Part shown: positions 51,779 to 59,521 of the stretch, in pieces
Layout: each line of letters begins with the position of its first letter
Numbering within the stretch: the stretch's first letter is position 1
Source: an uncultured delta proteobacterium
Lineage (GTDB): Bacteria > Myxococcota_A > Polyangia > Polyangiales > Polyangiaceae
DNA length: 64,000 nt
Direction of reading: 5' to 3'
Assembly: GCA_903906315.1 (NCBI GenBank)
Contig: CAIVJW010000035.1
Span: 1-64,000, forward strand
Translations under genes and position numbers: made by a program
Notes under the pieces: generated by a model
Seen by the model: the letters and a program-made list of their open reading frames with translations, nothing else
Told to the model about the DNA's origin: nothing
Database searches by the model: none

Positions 51779-53251
51779 ATGGCGGAGTTCGGCAAGGCCG
51801 CGCAGGTGGGCCTGATGGTGGTCGCCCTCGGGGCGGCTGCCCTCTTCGCGTTCCGCTTCGTGTCGCCGACGACGGGCACCTCCGGCGGCTACACCGTCCA
51901 CGCCTTCCTGCCCGACGTGATGGGCGTCGCGCCCCACTCGCGCGTGAACATCCAGGGCATCCAGAGCGGCGTCGTCGACCGCATCTGGCTCGACAAGGGG
52001 CGCGCCCGTGTCGACGTGAAGCTCAAGCCGGACGTCAAGGTCTACGACGACGCGATCATCGGCAAGCGCGCGTCGAGCCTCATCGGCGAGAGCTTCATCG
52101 CCCTCGTCCCGGGCACCGAGGGCCACCGCGAGCTCAAGGACGGCGACGAGATAACGCACATCCTCGACGAGCCGAGCATCCAGACGCTGGAGAACCAGGT
52201 CTCGGACATCCTCAAAGACGTCAAGTCGGTGACCGAGAGTCTGCGCGGATCCGTCGGCACCAAGTCGGGCCAGGACGACATCGCCGCGATCCTGAAGAAC
52301 CTGGCCGAGGTCACCGAGCAGCTGAACCAGACGGTCCGGGAGAACCGCCAGTCGGTCAAGGAGTCGCTCTCGAGCATTCAGGTCATCACGCGCGAGAGCC
52401 AGCCGAAGATCGATGCGATCCTGCTCAACGTGAAGCAAATCACCGACGAGGTCCGCCACGCGACGGCCTCGGCCGAGGCGCCGGGGCAGGCCGGCAAGCC
52501 GGGCGACATCAAGAGCGCGCTCGAGCGGATCAACCGCGCGAGCGCCAGCCTGGAGTCCACGCTGCAGCACGCCGACAACGTGGCAGCCCGCATCGACAAG
52601 GGGCAGGGCACCGTCGGTCGCCTGACGAAGGACGAGACTCTCGTCAACGAGGTCGAGGGCGTGGTCGAGGACGTCGGCGAGTTCGTCGGCGGAATCAGCC
52701 GCCTGCAGACGGTCGTCGGGCTCGGCACCGAGTACAACTTCCTCGCCAATACGGTAAAGAGCTACGTGCAGCTCCGCCTGCAGCCGACCGAGGACAAGTA
52801 CTACCTCATCGAGCTGGTCAATGACCCGCGCGGCAAGACGAGCGTCGAGCAGGTCGACGTCGACACGACGAACCCGGCCTATCCTCCCCATTACCGCGAG
52901 ACGAAGACGACGACGACGAACGCTTTCCGGTTCTCGTTCCAGTTCGCGAAGCGAATGGGTCCCTTCACGGGTCGATTCGGCATCAAGGAGTCGACGGGCG
53001 GCCTCGGCCTCGATCTGCACCTCCTGAACAACCGCTTCGAGCTGCAAAACGACGTCTTCGGCTTCGGCGAGGAGCTCACTCCGCGCTGGCGCGTCGCGCT
53101 CGCGTACGAGTTCATCCGCAAGCTATGGCTGATAGGCGGCGTCGACGACATTTTGAGCCACGACCGGCGCGACTACTTCGTCGGCCTGCAGCTCCGCTTC
53201 ACCGACCACGACCTCAAAACCGTCCTCCCCTTCGCCTCCTTACCCAAATGA
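51779..53251 (+). CDS. MCE/MlaD-family protein with C-terminal barrel-like region
   Basis: A 490-aa envelope protein. After MAEFGKAAQ one helix (VGLMVVALGAAALFAFRF) anchors it in the inner membrane. The MCE domain follows (GYTVHAFLPDVMGVAPHSRV, NIQGIQSGVVDRIWLDKGRA, GKRASSLIGESFIALVPG). Residues of about 145-310 are a long helical/coiled region typical of MCE proteins. The last ~150 residues are different: they alternate short strands with Asp/Gly turns (RFSFQFAKRMGPFTGRFGIKES, WRVALAYEFIRKLW, RDYFVGLQLRFTDHDLK), as in an outer-membrane barrel. The start is ATG with AAGGTGG upstream. No MlaE, MlaF or other MCE genes are adjacent. It probably takes part in lipid movement across the envelope. 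Confidence 0.85.
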   Translation: MAEFGKAAQVGLMVVALGAAALFAFRFVSPTTGTSGGYTVHAFLPDVMGVAPHSRVNIQGIQSGVVDRIWLDKGRARVDVKLKPDVKVYDDAIIGKRASSLIGESFIALVPGTEGHRELKDGDEITHILDEPSIQTLENQVSDILKDVKSVTESLRGSVGTKSGQDDIAAILKNLAEVTEQLNQTVRENRQSVKESLSSIQVITRESQPKIDAILLNVKQITDEVRHATASAEAPGQAGKPGDIKSALERINRASASLESTLQHADNVAARIDKGQGTVGRLTKDETLVNEVEGVVEDVGEFVGGISRLQTVVGLGTEYNFLANTVKSYVQLRLQPTEDKYYLIELVNDPRGKTSVEQVDVDTTNPAYPPHYRETKTTTTNAFRFSFQFAKRMGPFTGRFGIKESTGGLGLDLHLLNNRFELQNDVFGFGEELTPRWRVALAYEFIRKLWLIGGVDDILSHDRRDYFVGLQLRFTDHDLKTVLPFASLPK

Positions 53252-53280
53252 GGCTGCACGGGCTGGGGCCGTGCAGCCTC
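53250..53280 (+). terminator. hairpin terminator of the MCE gene
   Basis: GAGGCTGCACGG (53250-53261) and CCGTGCAGCCTC (53269-53280) form a perfect 12-bp stem with a 7-base loop. The 5' arm overlaps the TGA stop. No U-run follows, but the stem is strong. Confidence 0.7.
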
Positions 53281-53327
53281 GGGCCGTTGCGGCCGACGGG
53301 GCGGCCGAACGTCCCGGCTGGGTGACT

Positions 53328-53479
53328 GGGGGGGATCGGGGGGGGATCGGGAGGGGACGGGGGGGATCGGGAGGGGACGGGGAGGGGAACGGGGAGGGGA
53401 ACGGGGAGGGGATCGGGGAGGGGATCGGGGAGGGGATCGGGGAGGGGATCGGGAGGGGATGGGCGGGGACAGGCGGGGA
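53328..53479. repeat. G-rich tandem repeat, 12-bp units
   Basis: The 423-bp gap between the MCE gene and the FecR-type gene contains six tandem copies of a 12-bp unit: GGGGAGGGGAAC twice (53379-53402), then GGGGAGGGGATC four times (53403-53450). Further G-rich repeats of similar type lie on either side. Runs of four Gs at this density could form G-quadruplexes on the + strand. The remaining 195 bases (53480-53674) hold nothing I recognise. Confidence 0.8.
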
Positions 53480-53674
53480 TCCCTACGATTTCAGGGGAGC
53501 GGCCGAGGGGGCGTGTCGAGGCTGCTTCTCCTCCACTCCCCACGGAAACCGGGGGGGGAGGGGCCGGGGGGCTGGGTGTCAGCCAACGACTCCGGGGGCC
53601 GGGATGGCGCTGGGGCCGCGGGCTGGCCCGCATGCGGGCGGGACGGCCGCGATCCCAGGCGCGCCCGGCGAGGA

Positions 53675-54847
53675 TCAGTCGCCAGCGATGGCGCGGGCGG
53701 CGGTGCGGTGCGCGCCGTCGGGGTGCGCCGCGAGGTAGCGGCGCGCGGCGGCTCGCGCCTCGTCGAGGCGGCCGGCGCGCTGCAGCGCGATCGCGCGCAG
53801 GTGGTCGGCCTCGTCGGCGCGCGCGTCGCGCGGGTGCGCCGCGGTGAACGCATCGAGCCGCGCGGCGGCGCCGTCGTAGTCGCCGCGTCCGACCGCGCCC
53901 ACCGCGTCGGCGAACTCGCGCGCTTCGGCGGACGGGCCGCGCGGCGTGTCGATGGGCGCCGCGGCGGGCGCGGGGATCGCGACGGCGACCGGCTCTCTCG
54001 CCGGCCCGGGCGCGCGCGCCACGATCTCGTGGCGGGCGCGCGCTTCCTTGGTGGGCGCGAGGGCGATGGGAGGCGGGGCCTCGGGCTTGGCGCTCGCGGC
54101 CCCGCTCGGGTCCACGGCGGCGGCTGCCTTCGTCGCGTCAGCCCCTGCGTCGTCGTTCGCGCGCCACGACCCTCCCGCGGGGATGACCGCGGTGAAGCCC
54201 GCGTACCGCACCTCGACGCTGCCCTCGGCGACGGCCACGCCGCGGATGCGGCCGCCCGCGGCTTCGACGCGGAACGCCGTCGCTCGCACCTCGATCTCCG
54301 CGTCGCGCGTGCGCACGACGAACCGCTCGCCGGCGGCGACCGGGCTGCGCGTGACGTCGATCTCGCCTTCGGTCAGCGTGACGACGTCGACGCCTCCGTC
54401 GTTCGCGCGATCGAACCGCGCGTGGTCCGAGGGGCGCAGCGTCGTCCGGCGCGGCGCGAGCCTGTCGGCGACGCGCCGGTGCACGGCCACCATCGCCCGC
54501 TCCGGCGCGGCGCTCGATCGACCGGCGGCGAAGGCGCCCGCGATCGCGACCGCGAGCACGGCCGCGGCGGCCAGGACCGCGAAGGCCGGCGTGCGCGCGG
54601 CAGGCGGCGCTGCCACCCGCGACGCGCGCTGCAGGAGCGAGGTTCGCGCGCGCAGGTGATCGAGCTGCGACGCGCGCTCGATCGGCTCGCGGATCGCGCA
54701 CGAGATCCGCTCGAGATCGACCGAGGCGGCGCGGCACTCCGCGCAGGTGGCGAGGTGGCGCGCCATCGACTCGGCGTCCCCGGCGCCGAGGCGGCCGTCG
54801 CGCAGCGCCTCGACGAGATCGATCCGCGCGCACGTCGTGGTCTTCAT
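53675..54847 (-). CDS. anti-sigma/FecR-type membrane protein with zinc-binding N-terminus
   Basis: A 390-aa protein that probably inhibits the ECF sigma factor encoded immediately upstream (ATGA overlap). The N-terminus has an anti-sigma zinc module, His31-x3-Cys35-x2-Cys38 (HLATCAEC), with an additional Cys6. A membrane helix follows near residues 87-110 (FAVLAAAAVLAVAIAGAFAAG). The periplasmic part has a FecR-like segment (VVTLTEGEIDVTRSPVAAGERF, AEGSVEVRYAGFTAVIPAGG), then an Ala/Pro linker and a TPR-like helical end (RGDYDGAAARLDAFTAAHP, EADHLRAIALQRAGR). This combination allows envelope signals to be passed to the sigma factor. The start is ATG. Confidence 0.85.
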   Translation of the reverse strand: MKTTTCARIDLVEALRDGRLGAGDAESMARHLATCAECRAASVDLERISCAIREPIERASQLDHLRARTSLLQRASRVAAPPAARTPAFAVLAAAAVLAVAIAGAFAAGRSSAAPERAMVAVHRRVADRLAPRRTTLRPSDHARFDRANDGGVDVVTLTEGEIDVTRSPVAAGERFVVRTRDAEIEVRATAFRVEAAGGRIRGVAVAEGSVEVRYAGFTAVIPAGGSWRANDDAGADATKAAAAVDPSGAASAKPEAPPPIALAPTKEARARHEIVARAPGPAREPVAVAIPAPAAAPIDTPRGPSAEAREFADAVGAVGRGDYDGAAARLDAFTAAHPRDARADEADHLRAIALQRAGRLDEARAAARRYLAAHPDGAHRTAARAIAGD

Positions 54848-55422
54848 CGCGCCCCCTCCTCGATCGATCGCCGGAGCTCGGCGCGCGCCTCGTGCAGCCT
54901 GCGCCACACCGTCCCGACCGGGACCCCCAGCACCTTCGCGACCTCCGGCCCCGACATGCCCTGCCACTCCACCATCACCAGCGCGATGCGCCGATCCTCG
55001 GACAGGCGCCCTACCGCGTCGTGCAGCGCCTCGTGCTGCTCGGCCGCGCTCGCGCCGTCCTCGGGCGTGCGCGTCGGCGTCGTCGGCGCCAGGCCGACCG
55101 CCTCGAGCAGGTTGCGCAGCCGCGCGAACGTGCGCCGCCTCCGCCGGATCAGCTGGATCGCGACGCCCGCGAGGAAGGGCCCCGCCGAATCGCGCCCGTC
55201 GAACGACGCGGCCGCGCGCGACGCCGTCAGGAAGGTCTCCTGCACGAGATCGTCGATGTCGGCGGCGTTCGGCGCCGCGCGCAGGAGGAGCTGGCGCACG
55301 TTCTCGTGGTGCCGGTCGAACAGGACGCCGAGCGGGCCCAGGTCGCCGTCGGCGATCGCCGCGAATAGCGCCGCGTCGCTCGCTTCGCGCCCCGCCCCGT
55401 CGCGCTGGGTCGCGAGCTTCAT
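54844..55422 (-). CDS. ECF-type RNA polymerase sigma factor
   Basis: A 192-aa sigma-70 family member of the extracytoplasmic-function group. Region 2 is recognisable from FDRHHENVRQLLLR to DLVQETFLTASRAAASF, and region 4 from LSEDRRIALVMVEWQGMSGPEV to VPVGTVWRRLHEARAELRR. It lacks a region 3, as usual. It overlaps the preceding barrel-type gene and the following anti-sigma gene by four bases each (ATGA), giving a tight three-gene operon. It probably directs expression of its own operon and envelope genes. No promoter consensus could be derived. Confidence 0.93.
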   Translation of the reverse strand: MKLATQRDGAGREASDAALFAAIADGDLGPLGVLFDRHHENVRQLLLRAAPNAADIDDLVQETFLTASRAAASFDGRDSAGPFLAGVAIQLIRRRRRTFARLRNLLEAVGLAPTTPTRTPEDGASAAEQHEALHDAVGRLSEDRRIALVMVEWQGMSGPEVAKVLGVPVGTVWRRLHEARAELRRSIEEGAR

Positions 55423-56390
55423 CGAGGGGTGATCTCCACGCCGACCCCGAGGCCGACGGTGAACGCCGGGAATCGCGCCGTCAGGCCGTCGTGGTTCTGG
55501 TCCCCCGCGTCGCGGGGCTTCGTCGTCTCGCCGCCTCCGCCGAGCTCGCGCGGGGCGAGGTCCGCGTCGATCGCGACCACGCCGCGGAACAGCCGCGAGA
55601 GGGCCAGCGCGCCGCGGAGCTCGACCCCGATGCGCCCGTCGACCCGCGTCTCGTCGACCGGCCCGCCGCTCGTGCCCTGCTTCGCGCTCACGACCGCGAG
55701 CGACGGCGCGAGGCTCGCGCGCAGCTCGACCTTGGGCGAAGGCGCGAACGCGCGGCCCGCCGTGACGCCGACCGCGATCGCGTTCATGGAGAGGGGCGCG
55801 CCGTCGATCCGGGCCGACAGCGTGTCGACGCGGGCGAACGCCCCGGCCGTGAAGCCGGCGAACGGGACGACCGCCGTCAGCGTGGCGCTGCCCCAGGCGA
55901 GGTTCGTCGGCACGCCGAACCGGGGTCCGATCGTGAGGCTCACGAGCGCGCGTGGCGGCGCGTCGGGCGTGACCGAGGGAGGGGCCGGGGGCGGCGGGGG
56001 CGCGACGGCCAAGCCGGGCGCGGACGGTGGCGGAGGCGGGATCGGCTGCGCGAGGAGGGCCTCCCCGAGCGGGACGACCTCGTCGGGCGTGGCGACGGCG
56101 CGCGCGGTGGACCGGCCGTCGTCGCTCCACACGACCAGCGTCGCGCCGCCCTCGTGCGCGACGAGGTCCACGCGCCCGCCGGGGCAGCTCCACGGCCGAC
56201 CCGGGCTGGCGACCTCGCCCACGAGCGCGTCGACCGCCTCGCGCCACGGCGCCGGTTGCGTGGCCACGCTCGGGCCGAGGGTCGGGGCGCGGCACGTCGC
56301 GGCCGCGTCGGCGACGCCGGACGCGCGCGCGGGGCGCGACGACAGCGCCGCCACCGCCACGAGCCCGACCATGCCCACGCTTCGCGCCAC
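55419..56390 (-). CDS. exported protein, probable outer-membrane barrel, upstream of sigma gene
   Basis: A 323-aa exported protein with signal peptide (VGMVGLVAVAALSSRPARASG). Residues of about 25-100 form a small domain with two Cys (AATCRAP, WSCPGGRVD); a Pro-rich linker (PIPPPPPSAPG and PPPPPAPPS) leads to a C-terminal region of about 190 residues made of alternating amphipathic strands (ALVSLTIGPRFGVPTNLAWG, TLTAVVPFAGFTAGAFARVD, VGIEV-like ends), suggesting a beta-barrel. The GTG at 56390 is preferred: GGAGG is 8 bases upstream, and other starts leave a poorer signal. Its stop overlaps the sigma start. It may sense or be controlled by the sigma system. Confidence 0.65.
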   Translation of the reverse strand: MARSVGMVGLVAVAALSSRPARASGVADAAATCRAPTLGPSVATQPAPWREAVDALVGEVASPGRPWSCPGGRVDLVAHEGGATLVVWSDDGRSTARAVATPDEVVPLGEALLAQPIPPPPPSAPGLAVAPPPPPAPPSVTPDAPPRALVSLTIGPRFGVPTNLAWGSATLTAVVPFAGFTAGAFARVDTLSARIDGAPLSMNAIAVGVTAGRAFAPSPKVELRASLAPSLAVVSAKQGTSGGPVDETRVDGRIGVELRGALALSRLFRGVVAIDADLAPRELGGGGETTKPRDAGDQNHDGLTARFPAFTVGLGVGVEITPR

Positions 56391-56523
56391 GTCCACAGCC
56401 TCCACCCTTCGTTGCCCGGCACCTCGCAGATCCTTCACCGGTTGCCAAGTGTGAGCTGGCGCACATGCCGACTCAGCTACCGGCCGCCGTTCGGCGCCGG
56501 GCGCGTGTGCTAGAAGGCGTCCG

Positions 56524-58191
56524 ATGGACCGCCGCGTCGCTCGCGCGACCCCGCCGCGAAGGCTCCGCTCCGCGAGCACCGCCCTCGCGGTCGCGCTGGC
56601 GCTCGCCGGGGGGACCGGCCTCACCGCGTGCCAGGGCTGCCGCGCCCCGCCGCCCGCGTCCGCGGCGGCCGAGCCCACGCGCCCCACCGTGCGCATCTAC
56701 GCGCTCAGCTCGGTCGCGGGCGCGCTCGAGCCCTGCGGCTGCACCAAGGACCAGCTCGGTGGCATCGACCACCTCGCGGCCTACCTCGCGAGCCAGCGGG
56801 CGACGGCGCCCGACCACCTCGTCGTGGGCGCCGGCCCGCTGCTCTTTCAGGACGCGAAGCTCGCGCCCGATGAACGGACGCAGAACGAGTGGAAAGCCGA
56901 GGCCATCGCGCTCGCCGCGCGCGACCTCGGGCTCGCGGCGTGGGCGCCCGGCGCGAACGACTGGGCCGCGGGCGGCGAGCCGCTGCGCAAGCTCGCCGAC
57001 GAGGCCGGCGCGACGATCCTCGCGGGCAACCTCGAGGGCCTCCCCGGCGCGACGGGCGTGCTCGTGCGCGACGTCGGCGGCGTGAAGGTCGGCCTGGTCG
57101 GCGTCGCCGAGCCCAGGGACCGTGCGGGCAAGCTGCCGGACGCGCTGCGATCGAGGGGCGCGTTCGAGGCGATGCGCGCGGGCCTCGACGAGGCCAGGCG
57201 GCAGGGCGCGCGCGTCTTCGTGGGCCTCGCGGCCCTGCCTCGAGGCGAGGCGCTGCGCCTGGCGGACCGGCTCCCGGACCTCCACGTCCTCGTCGTCGGC
57301 AAGCCCTACGAGGCCGGCGACGCCAACGACGCGCACAAGGCGCCGACCTTGGCCGGATCGACGGTCGTCGTCGAGACCTCGAACCACCTCCAGTCCGTCG
57401 ACGTGGTGGACCTCTACGTGCGCGGCGGCGGCGGGGACGCGTCGATCGTCTTCGCCGACGCCGGCGGCGTGGCGAAGGCCGAGGAGGTGCTGACCCTCGC
57501 GAGCCGCATCCGCGAGCTCGAGACGCGCCTCGCCACCTGGGAGGGCGACAAGTCGGTCAAGCCCGAGGACCTGGCCGCGCGCCGCGCCGACCTCCTGAAG
57601 CTCCGCGTCCAGAAGGCCAAGCTCGAGGTGCCCGACCCCGCGCCCAAAGGCAGCTTCTTCCGGTACGCGGTCGTCGAGGTGCGCGACACGTACGGCGCCG
57701 ACGCGAAGGTGCGCGAGCGAATGGCGGCCTTCTACAAGCAGGTCAACCACCACAACCGCGTCGCGTTCGCCGACCGCACGCCGCCGCCCGCCGAGGCGGG
57801 CAAGGCGGAGTACACCGGCGTCGACGCCTGCTCCGAGTGCCACGAGGAGGAGCGCAAGGTCTGGGACGGCACGCGCCACAACCACGCCTATGCGACGCTT
57901 CAGGACGACTTCAAGGAGTTCAACCTCGACTGCGTCGGGTGCCACGTGACCGGCTACGGCCGCCCTGGCGGATCGACGGTCACGCACAACGACAAGCTCC
58001 GTGGCGTGCAGTGCGAGTCGTGCCACGGGCCCGGGTCGCTGCACGCGAAGGAGCCCAAGAACAAGGCGCTCATCATCGGCAAGCCGCCGCCGGAGACGTG
58101 CACGACCGAGTGCCACCACCCGCCGCACGTCGAGAGCTTCGACGCCGCCCTGAAGGCGCAGAACATCTTGGGTCCCGGTCACGGTCAGTGA
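56524..58191 (+). CDS. multihaem c-type cytochrome lipoprotein with N-terminal phosphatase-like domain
   Basis: A 555-aa exported protein, signal ending in LTAC. The region of about 55-300 resembles the UshA/5'-nucleotidase metallophosphatase fold (VRIYALSSVAGALEPCGCTK, DQLGGIDHLAAYL, GLVGVAEPRD), but the metal-binding motifs are replaced: GPLLF instead of GDLF, GANDW instead of GNHE. A helical segment follows (about 320-380). The C-terminal 120 residues hold haem-binding motifs CSECH (Cys436), CVGCH (470), CESCH (497) and an unusual CTTECH (526, CX3CH), so three or four covalent haems are expected. It looks like a periplasmic electron carrier of the cytochrome c554-type, fused to an inactive phosphatase-like domain. 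Start ATG; no operon partner. Confidence 0.85.
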   Translation: MDRRVARATPPRRLRSASTALAVALALAGGTGLTACQGCRAPPPASAAAEPTRPTVRIYALSSVAGALEPCGCTKDQLGGIDHLAAYLASQRATAPDHLVVGAGPLLFQDAKLAPDERTQNEWKAEAIALAARDLGLAAWAPGANDWAAGGEPLRKLADEAGATILAGNLEGLPGATGVLVRDVGGVKVGLVGVAEPRDRAGKLPDALRSRGAFEAMRAGLDEARRQGARVFVGLAALPRGEALRLADRLPDLHVLVVGKPYEAGDANDAHKAPTLAGSTVVVETSNHLQSVDVVDLYVRGGGGDASIVFADAGGVAKAEEVLTLASRIRELETRLATWEGDKSVKPEDLAARRADLLKLRVQKAKLEVPDPAPKGSFFRYAVVEVRDTYGADAKVRERMAAFYKQVNHHNRVAFADRTPPPAEAGKAEYTGVDACSECHEEERKVWDGTRHNHAYATLQDDFKEFNLDCVGCHVTGYGRPGGSTVTHNDKLRGVQCESCHGPGSLHAKEPKNKALIIGKPPPETCTTECHHPPHVESFDAALKAQNILGPGHGQ

Positions 58192-58311
58192 CGCGCCGGG
58201 CCCGTGCGGCCAGGGTCGGGCGTTCGGGCTTGCCGACCCACCCCGAGCGTCGGCTATCGTGACGGGTTCGGCTCGAGCCACCGCGCAGGGCGCGGCGGGG
58301 AAGGACACCGG

Positions 58312-58848
58312 ATGAAGCGACCGCGCATGCGACCCACGTTCGAGATCGACCTCGAGCACGGCGGCGAGGAGGTCCTGGCACGCCTGCGCGCGCGGCTCGC
58401 CCGAAAGGACAGTCCCGCCGAGGGCAACGTGCTGCGCTCCGGCGCCGAGCTCAGCACGTGCGAGCGCGACATCCACTTCTGGTCGCCGCACCTGTCGATC
58501 GAGCTGCGCGCGCGACCCGACGGCACCGCGTACCTCCACGGCTGCTTCGGGCCGAATCCGGGCCTGTGGATGCTGTTCATGACCGTCTACGCGACGATCG
58601 CGCTCTTCGGCACCCTGTCGGCGATGTTCGGCATCAGCCAGTGGATGCTGCACGCCCCGCCGTGGGCCTTCCTCGGCGTGCCGCTGTCCATCGCGCTCGG
58701 GGCGTTCACCTACGGCGCGGTGTTCATCGGCCAGGGCCTCGGCGCCGAGGAGATGTACATGCTGCGATCGTTCGTCGACCGCTGCGTCGACGGGCCGCCG
58801 GACTCCGCCCGGAGCGAGCTCGTGAGGTCGCCCGGGCAGGGGAGCTGA
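58312..58848 (+). CDS. membrane protein, function unknown
   Basis: A 178-aa protein with an N-terminal cytoplasmic part (residues 1-80: PTFEIDLEHGGEEVLARLRAR, HFWSPHLSIELRARPDGTAYLHG) and two adjacent membrane helices (LWMLFMTVYATIALFGTLSAM and WAFLGVPLSIALGAFTYGAVF), then a short tail. AAGGA lies 10 bases before the ATG. A TATCGT hexamer at 58255-58260 could be the -10. I do not recognise the family. It ends 3 bases from the convergent YqhA-like gene, leaving no room for a terminator. Confidence 0.7.
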   Translation: MKRPRMRPTFEIDLEHGGEEVLARLRARLARKDSPAEGNVLRSGAELSTCERDIHFWSPHLSIELRARPDGTAYLHGCFGPNPGLWMLFMTVYATIALFGTLSAMFGISQWMLHAPPWAFLGVPLSIALGAFTYGAVFIGQGLGAEEMYMLRSFVDRCVDGPPDSARSELVRSPGQGS

Positions 58849-58851
58849 GGC

Positions 58852-59460
58852 CTACGCGCCCCGCCTGTCGCCGCCGTGCGCGTCCGGTCCGTGGCCGGGC
58901 GCGTGCTTCGTGTGGCCCGCGTGCACCAGGTAGAGAGCGAGCGAGACCGAGACGGCCGAGATGCCGAGGTACACGAGGTGCAGCGGCTGGTCGTACTTCA
59001 TCTGCACCGCCGTCTCGAAGAGGCGGACGATGAGGATCATCACGATGACCTTGCCGACGGCGCTCTTCAGGTCGTCGAGGCTGTGGATCGCGAGCCAGTT
59101 CGGCCGCGAGTCCTCCGTGCGGCTCGCCGGGTCGATCTTGCTGATGAACAGCTCGTAGATGCCCATCGCGAAGATGAGGAGCACGGTCGCGAACAGGTAG
59201 CTGTCGACCGACGAGATCAGCGCGATGCTGAGCTCCTCGCCGCCCGCGCCGTGCGCCATGCTCATGGGCGCGTGGAAGAAGTGCACGGCGGCCGCGTAGA
59301 TGCTCAGCGTCCCCTTCAGGAACATCAGCACCGAGCCGACGAGCGAGCCGAGCACGGCGAGGATGACGATCAGCCGCGAGTTGAAGAGGAAGGTCTCGAA
59401 GATCGTCTCGATCAGCGAGGCTGCGGGCTTGGGCTTGGGCGTGGGTTCTTTCGTGCTCAT
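58852..59460 (-). CDS. YqhA/UPF0114-family membrane protein
   Basis: A 202-aa inner-membrane protein of the YqhA (UPF0114) family. It begins with a cytoplasmic Pro/Lys-rich stretch; the first helix with SRLIVILAVLGSLVGSVLMF, a second with YLFATVLLIFAMGIYELFIS, then the signature WLAIHSLDDLKSAVGKVIVMILIV and a final helix (LVYLGISAVSVSLALYLVHA). SRxI plus the SLDDLKxA motif and the helix order are diagnostic. Its function is unknown. The His/Gly-rich end (HGPDAHGGDRRGA) is an extra. The start is ATG at 59460, with no close upstream gene in the same direction. Confidence 0.9.
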   Translation of the reverse strand: MSTKEPTPKPKPAASLIETIFETFLFNSRLIVILAVLGSLVGSVLMFLKGTLSIYAAAVHFFHAPMSMAHGAGGEELSIALISSVDSYLFATVLLIFAMGIYELFISKIDPASRTEDSRPNWLAIHSLDDLKSAVGKVIVMILIVRLFETAVQMKYDQPLHLVYLGISAVSVSLALYLVHAGHTKHAPGHGPDAHGGDRRGA

Positions 59461-59521
59461 GTCGCTTGTGACCTCTATCACGATCGACCGGCGCCTCGAA
59501 GCCCGGCCCGCCTCGGCCCCG

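Noticed and set aside
53271-53738. Open frame over the G-rich repeat (GEGIGEGIGEG)
   Set aside because: The periodic peptide follows directly from the 12-bp DNA repeat; there is no Shine-Dalgarno, and the frame starts in the terminator stem.
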